Shown here in pieces: positions 61,088 through 64,000 of a DNA stretch of 64,000 bases (the stretch's first letter is position 1; the number at the start of each line of letters is the position of its first letter). Under the pieces are notes generated by a model that worked only from the letters and a program-made list of their open reading frames with translations, had not been told where the DNA came from and did not search any database. Both the position numbers and the translations under genes were made by a program. The stretch lies in NCBI RefSeq assembly GCF_001306175.1, contig NZ_LGKN01000004.1, positions 434,001 through 498,000 on the forward strand. Reading direction: 5' to 3'. The DNA is from Ardenticatena maritima. Lineage in GTDB: Bacteria; Chloroflexota; Anaerolineae; Ardenticatenales; Ardenticatenaceae.

Positions 61088-64000
61088 GTGTCGCAAGAAG
61101 CCTTTGTACATTTGCATTGCCACTCCGAATACAGCCTGTTGGACGGATTGAGCCGCATCCCCGACCTGGTGGCACGCGCCAAAGAGTTGGGACAGCCCGC
61201 CATCGCCCTCACCGACCACGGGGTCATGTATGGCACCATGGAGTTTTACCGCGAAGCCAAAAAAGCGGGCATCAAGCCGCTGATTGGCATGGAAGGCTAC
61301 ATGGCGGCGCGGCGCATGGAAGACCGCGACCCCGTGAAAGACAAAGACCGCTTCCACCTGCTTCTGCTGGCGATGAACCAGACGGGCTACCAAAACCTGC
61401 TCAAACTTGCCAGCGAAGCCCAATTGCGCGGCTACTACTATCGCCCCCGCGTTGACCACGAGACGCTGGCGAAGTACAGCGAGGGGCTCATCGTCACCAC
61501 AGGCTGCCTGGCGGCGGAAGTCCCCCGCCTGCTCAACCGCAGCCAGGAAGAAGAAGCCATCCGCCGCCTGGAATGGTATCTCGACGTTTTCGGGCGCGAG
61601 CGCTTTTTCGTTGAACTGCAAGACCACGACATCCCCGAAATCAAGGTTGTCAATCGCCGGTTGCTCGAACTGGCGAAGAAATACGACTTGAAGGTTGTCG
61701 CCACCAACGACGTGCACTACGTCCGCCGTGAAGACGCCATTCCCCATGACGTGTTGCTCTGTGTGCAAACGGGCAAGCGCGTGAGCGACCGCGACCGTAT
61801 GCGCATGAGCGATGACGGTTACTACCTGAAAAGTTATGTCGAGATGATGGAAATGTTCGGGGAAATCCCCGAAGCCCTGCACAACACCGTCCTCATTGCC
61901 GAAATGTGCGACGTCAACCTGGACAGCCAAGGCTATCACCTGCCCAACTTTGACGTGCCCGAAGGCTACACCGCCGAAACCTACCTGCGCGAACTCGCCG
62001 AACGCGGCTTGCGTGAACGCTACGGCGACCGCGCCGAAACCGCCGAGGTGCGCGAGCGCTTTGAACACGAGTTGCGCATCATCCACCAGATGGGGTTCGA
62101 CACGTACTTCCTCATCGTGTGGGACTTGTGCCGCTTCGCCCGCGAAAACGACATTTGGTGGAACGTGCGTGGTTCGGGCGCCGGTTCGATTGTCGCCTAC
62201 TGCCTGGGCATCACGGGGATTGACCCGCTCAAAAACAACCTGATTTTCGAGCGCTTCCTCAACCCCGGACGTGTCAGCATGCCCGATATTGACATGGACT
62301 TTCCCGACGACCGCCGCGCCGAGATGATGGCGTACACCGTGCAGAAATACGGTGTGGAAAACGTGGCGCAAATCATCACCTTCGGAACCATGGGCGCGCG
62401 CGCCGCCATCCGCGACGTTGGGCGCGCGCTGGGCATGAGTGTCGCCGAGGTGGACCGCATCGCCAAAATGGTGCCGAGCGGTCCCAAAGTGAAGTTGAAA
62501 GAAGCCTTCGACAACCCCGAATTTGCGGAACTTTACGAAAAAGATAGCCGCGTGCGTGAACTGGTTGACACCGCCATGAAACTGGAAGGGTTGGCGCGCC
62601 ACGCTTCCACACACGCCGCGGGCGTCATCATCTCCGACAAACCGCTGGTTGAATACTGCCCCTTGCACCGCCCCACCAAAGGCGACCAGGACGAATCAGG
62701 GTTGGGCGTGGTGACGCAATGGCCCATGGAAATCCTCGAAAGCATCGGCCTGCTCAAAGTGGACTTCCTTGGGCTGGCAACGCTGACCATCATGCGCAAA
62801 GCCTGCGAACTCATCGAAGAGCGCTACGGCGTGCGCTACAACCTGCAAAACATTCCCTACGAACGTTGCCCCAACGACCCCGAAAAAGACGCGCAAGTCA
62901 AAAAACTCTACGACCTGCTCTCACGCGGTGAGACGACCGGGGTGTTCCAGGTGGAATCGGCGGGCATGCGCGAAGTGTTGCGCGGTATGCGCCCCTCGCA
63001 ATTCGAGCATATCATCGCCGCCATCTCGCTCTACCGCCCTGGTCCCATGGAATACATCCCGAACTACATTCGCCGTATGCATGGGGAAGAAGAAATTACC
63101 TACCACCACCCCATGCTCGAACCCATTTTGGCCGAAACCTTCGGGATTATCGTCTATCAGGAACAAATCATCCAGATTGCCTCTCAACTGGCGGGCTACT
63201 CCCCCGGCGACGCCGACCTCATGCGGCGTGCCGTTGCCAAAAAGAAAGAGAAAGAAATCGAACGCCACCGGCAATTGTTTGTCGAGGGCTGCAAGAAAAA
63301 CGGTATTCCCGAAGAAACCGCCCGCGCCATCTACGCCGATATTGAATTCTTCGCACGCTACGGCTTCAACAAAAGCCACGCCGCTGACTATGCCGTCATC
63401 ACCTGCCAAACGGCGTTTCTCAAAGCGCACTACCCCGTCGAATACATCACCGCCCTGCTCACGGTGGAACGCCACAAGAGCGACAAAGTGGCCGTGTACA
63501 TCGCCGAAGCCCGCCGTCTGGGCATTGAAGTCTTGCCGCCCGACATCAACAAAAGCTATGTCTACTTCACAATCGAACCACACCCCAACCCGCCCGAAAA
63601 CGCCGACACCCTGCCTCAAACCGACCCGCGGCGCTGGGCGATTCGCTTCGGGCTGGGGGCTATCAAAAACGTCGGCGAAAGCGCCATCGAAATCATCTTG
63701 CGCGAACGCGAGGCGAACGGGCCTTTCACCAGCATTGACGACTTTTGCCGCCGTGTGGACTTGCGCCAGTTGAACCGCCGCGTCGTCGAATGCCTCATCA
63801 AAGCCGGCTGTTTCGACGAGTTGATGCGCGAGGCGGCGCCCGAAGCCCCACGCGCCACCCTGCTCGCCATCCTCGACCGCATGATGCAGATGAGCGCCGA
63901 GGTGCACGCCGCCGCCGACATCGGGCAGATGAGCCTCTTTGACGTGCTGGGAGACGCAGACAACAGCGCCGCCAACACATTCGCGAACGAATCCATCCTG
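61088..64000 (+). CDS. dnaE: DNA polymerase III alpha subunit, N-terminal 971 codons (cut by window edge)
   Basis: The replicative polymerase catalytic subunit, open to the end of the window. It begins with a PHP domain ([35 protein letters not shown]) whose metal ligands look intact, then the C-family palm: [13 protein letters not shown] and [16 protein letters not shown] with catalytic aspartates, [18 protein letters not shown], and DAVERDD-type thumb motifs [17 protein letters not shown] and the fingers region [25 protein letters not shown]. The start is a GTG at 61088 with GGAGGT six bases before it. The C-terminal OB and tau-binding region lies outside. Chloroflexota dnaE often stands alone, as here. 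Confidence 0.95.
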   Translation, partial: MSQEAFVHLHCHSEYSLLDGLSRIPDLVARAKELGQPAIALTDHGVMYGTMEFYREAKKAGIKPLIGMEGYMAARRMEDRDPVKDKDRFHLLLLAMNQTGYQNLLKLASEAQLRGYYYRPRVDHETLAKYSEGLIVTTGCLAAEVPRLLNRSQEEEAIRRLEWYLDVFGRERFFVELQDHDIPEIKVVNRRLLELAKKYDLKVVATNDVHYVRREDAIPHDVLLCVQTGKRVSDRDRMRMSDDGYYLKSYVEMMEMFGEIPEALHNTVLIAEMCDVNLDSQGYHLPNFDVPEGYTAETYLRELAERGLRERYGDRAETAEVRERFEHELRIIHQMGFDTYFLIVWDLCRFARENDIWWNVRGSGAGSIVAYCLGITGIDPLKNNLIFERFLNPGRVSMPDIDMDFPDDRRAEMMAYTVQKYGVENVAQIITFGTMGARAAIRDVGRALGMSVAEVDRIAKMVPSGPKVKLKEAFDNPEFAELYEKDSRVRELVDTAMKLEGLARHASTHAAGVIISDKPLVEYCPLHRPTKGDQDESGLGVVTQWPMEILESIGLLKVDFLGLATLTIMRKACELIEERYGVRYNLQNIPYERCPNDPEKDAQVKKLYDLLSRGETTGVFQVESAGMREVLRGMRPSQFEHIIAAISLYRPGPMEYIPNYIRRMHGEEEITYHHPMLEPILAETFGIIVYQEQIIQIASQLAGYSPGDADLMRRAVAKKKEKEIERHRQLFVEGCKKNGIPEETARAIYADIEFFARYGFNKSHAADYAVITCQTAFLKAHYPVEYITALLTVERHKSDKVAVYIAEARRLGIEVLPPDINKSYVYFTIEPHPNPPENADTLPQTDPRRWAIRFGLGAIKNVGESAIEIILREREANGPFTSIDDFCRRVDLRQLNRRVVECLIKAGCFDELMREAAPEAPRATLLAILDRMMQMSAEVHAAADIGQMSLFDVLGDADNSAANTFANESIL

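Overview
The window looks like a chromosomal segment of a moderately GC-rich, probably thermophilic or aerobic/nitrate-respiring member of the Chloroflexota (Ardenticatenia/Anaerolineae-like). This is an inference from gene content and protein style: a system I cytochrome c maturation operon with a Cys-type CcmE, an orphan Flp pilin, DUF5335, a long-linker RpoD, GDP-rhamnose and glycan genes, and no LPS core genes. About 60 protein genes are packed tightly with no rRNA, tRNA, CRISPR array, insertion sequence or prophage. Both ends are cut genes: the start of ilvB on the left (reverse strand) and most of dnaE on the right (forward strand).

Layout. 1-981: 5' part of ilvB, with a complete attenuation leader (promoter, a 38-residue Leu/Val/Ile-rich leader peptide, antiterminator, two terminators). 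982-8952: a membrane glycosyltransferase-like protein, a small anchored protein, Ogt, a PduO-type adenosyltransferase, a DEDD exonuclease, a phosphoribosyltransferase, a lipoprotein PBP2 and a Cys-rich protein. 8959-13474: reverse-strand ccmE-ccmF-zinc ribbon-ccmA-ccmB operon. 13535-21844: PBP1A, a GH-A type hydrolase, gap, an M20 dipeptidase, a Flp pilin and a DUF456 protein. 21868-33132: a run of about ten reverse-strand genes from one good promoter (rmd, gmd, phosphomannomutase, tatD, polyprenyl synthase, GT2, GT4, a UPF0104 protein, O-antigen ligase, an alpha-helical barrel protein), which reads as a surface glycan locus using GDP-D-rhamnose. 33175-42653: pncB, DUF5335, hsp20, a GT5 glycogen synthase behind a TolB-like protein, a tandem universal stress protein, a membrane protein with two decayed GGDEF domains, and an AIM24-like protein. 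42785-48277: an ABC exporter operon with two ABC-2 permeases separated by three unrecognised genes. 48309-61006: a YgjV-like fusion, alr, a 2-hydroxyacid dehydrogenase, rpoD, degV, a tiny zinc protein with DUF420, copZ and csoR, a DnaJ-type chaperone, a DksA-like protein, rluD-lspA, and a MoxR/DUF58 pair. 61088-64000: dnaE.

Regulation visible in the DNA. Many genes have sigma70-like promoters and strong hairpin terminators. The most informative signals are the ilvB attenuator; a TTCTAA repeat spaced at 11 bp and shared by the hsp20 and DnaJ-like genes; an 18-bp palindrome with a third half-site near ogt; a 23-bp inverted repeat upstream of pncB; and a promoter placed so close to the TolB-like gene that its mRNA is probably leaderless. 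Starts were set from Shine-Dalgarno spacing, so several genes begin inside longer open frames or at GTG.
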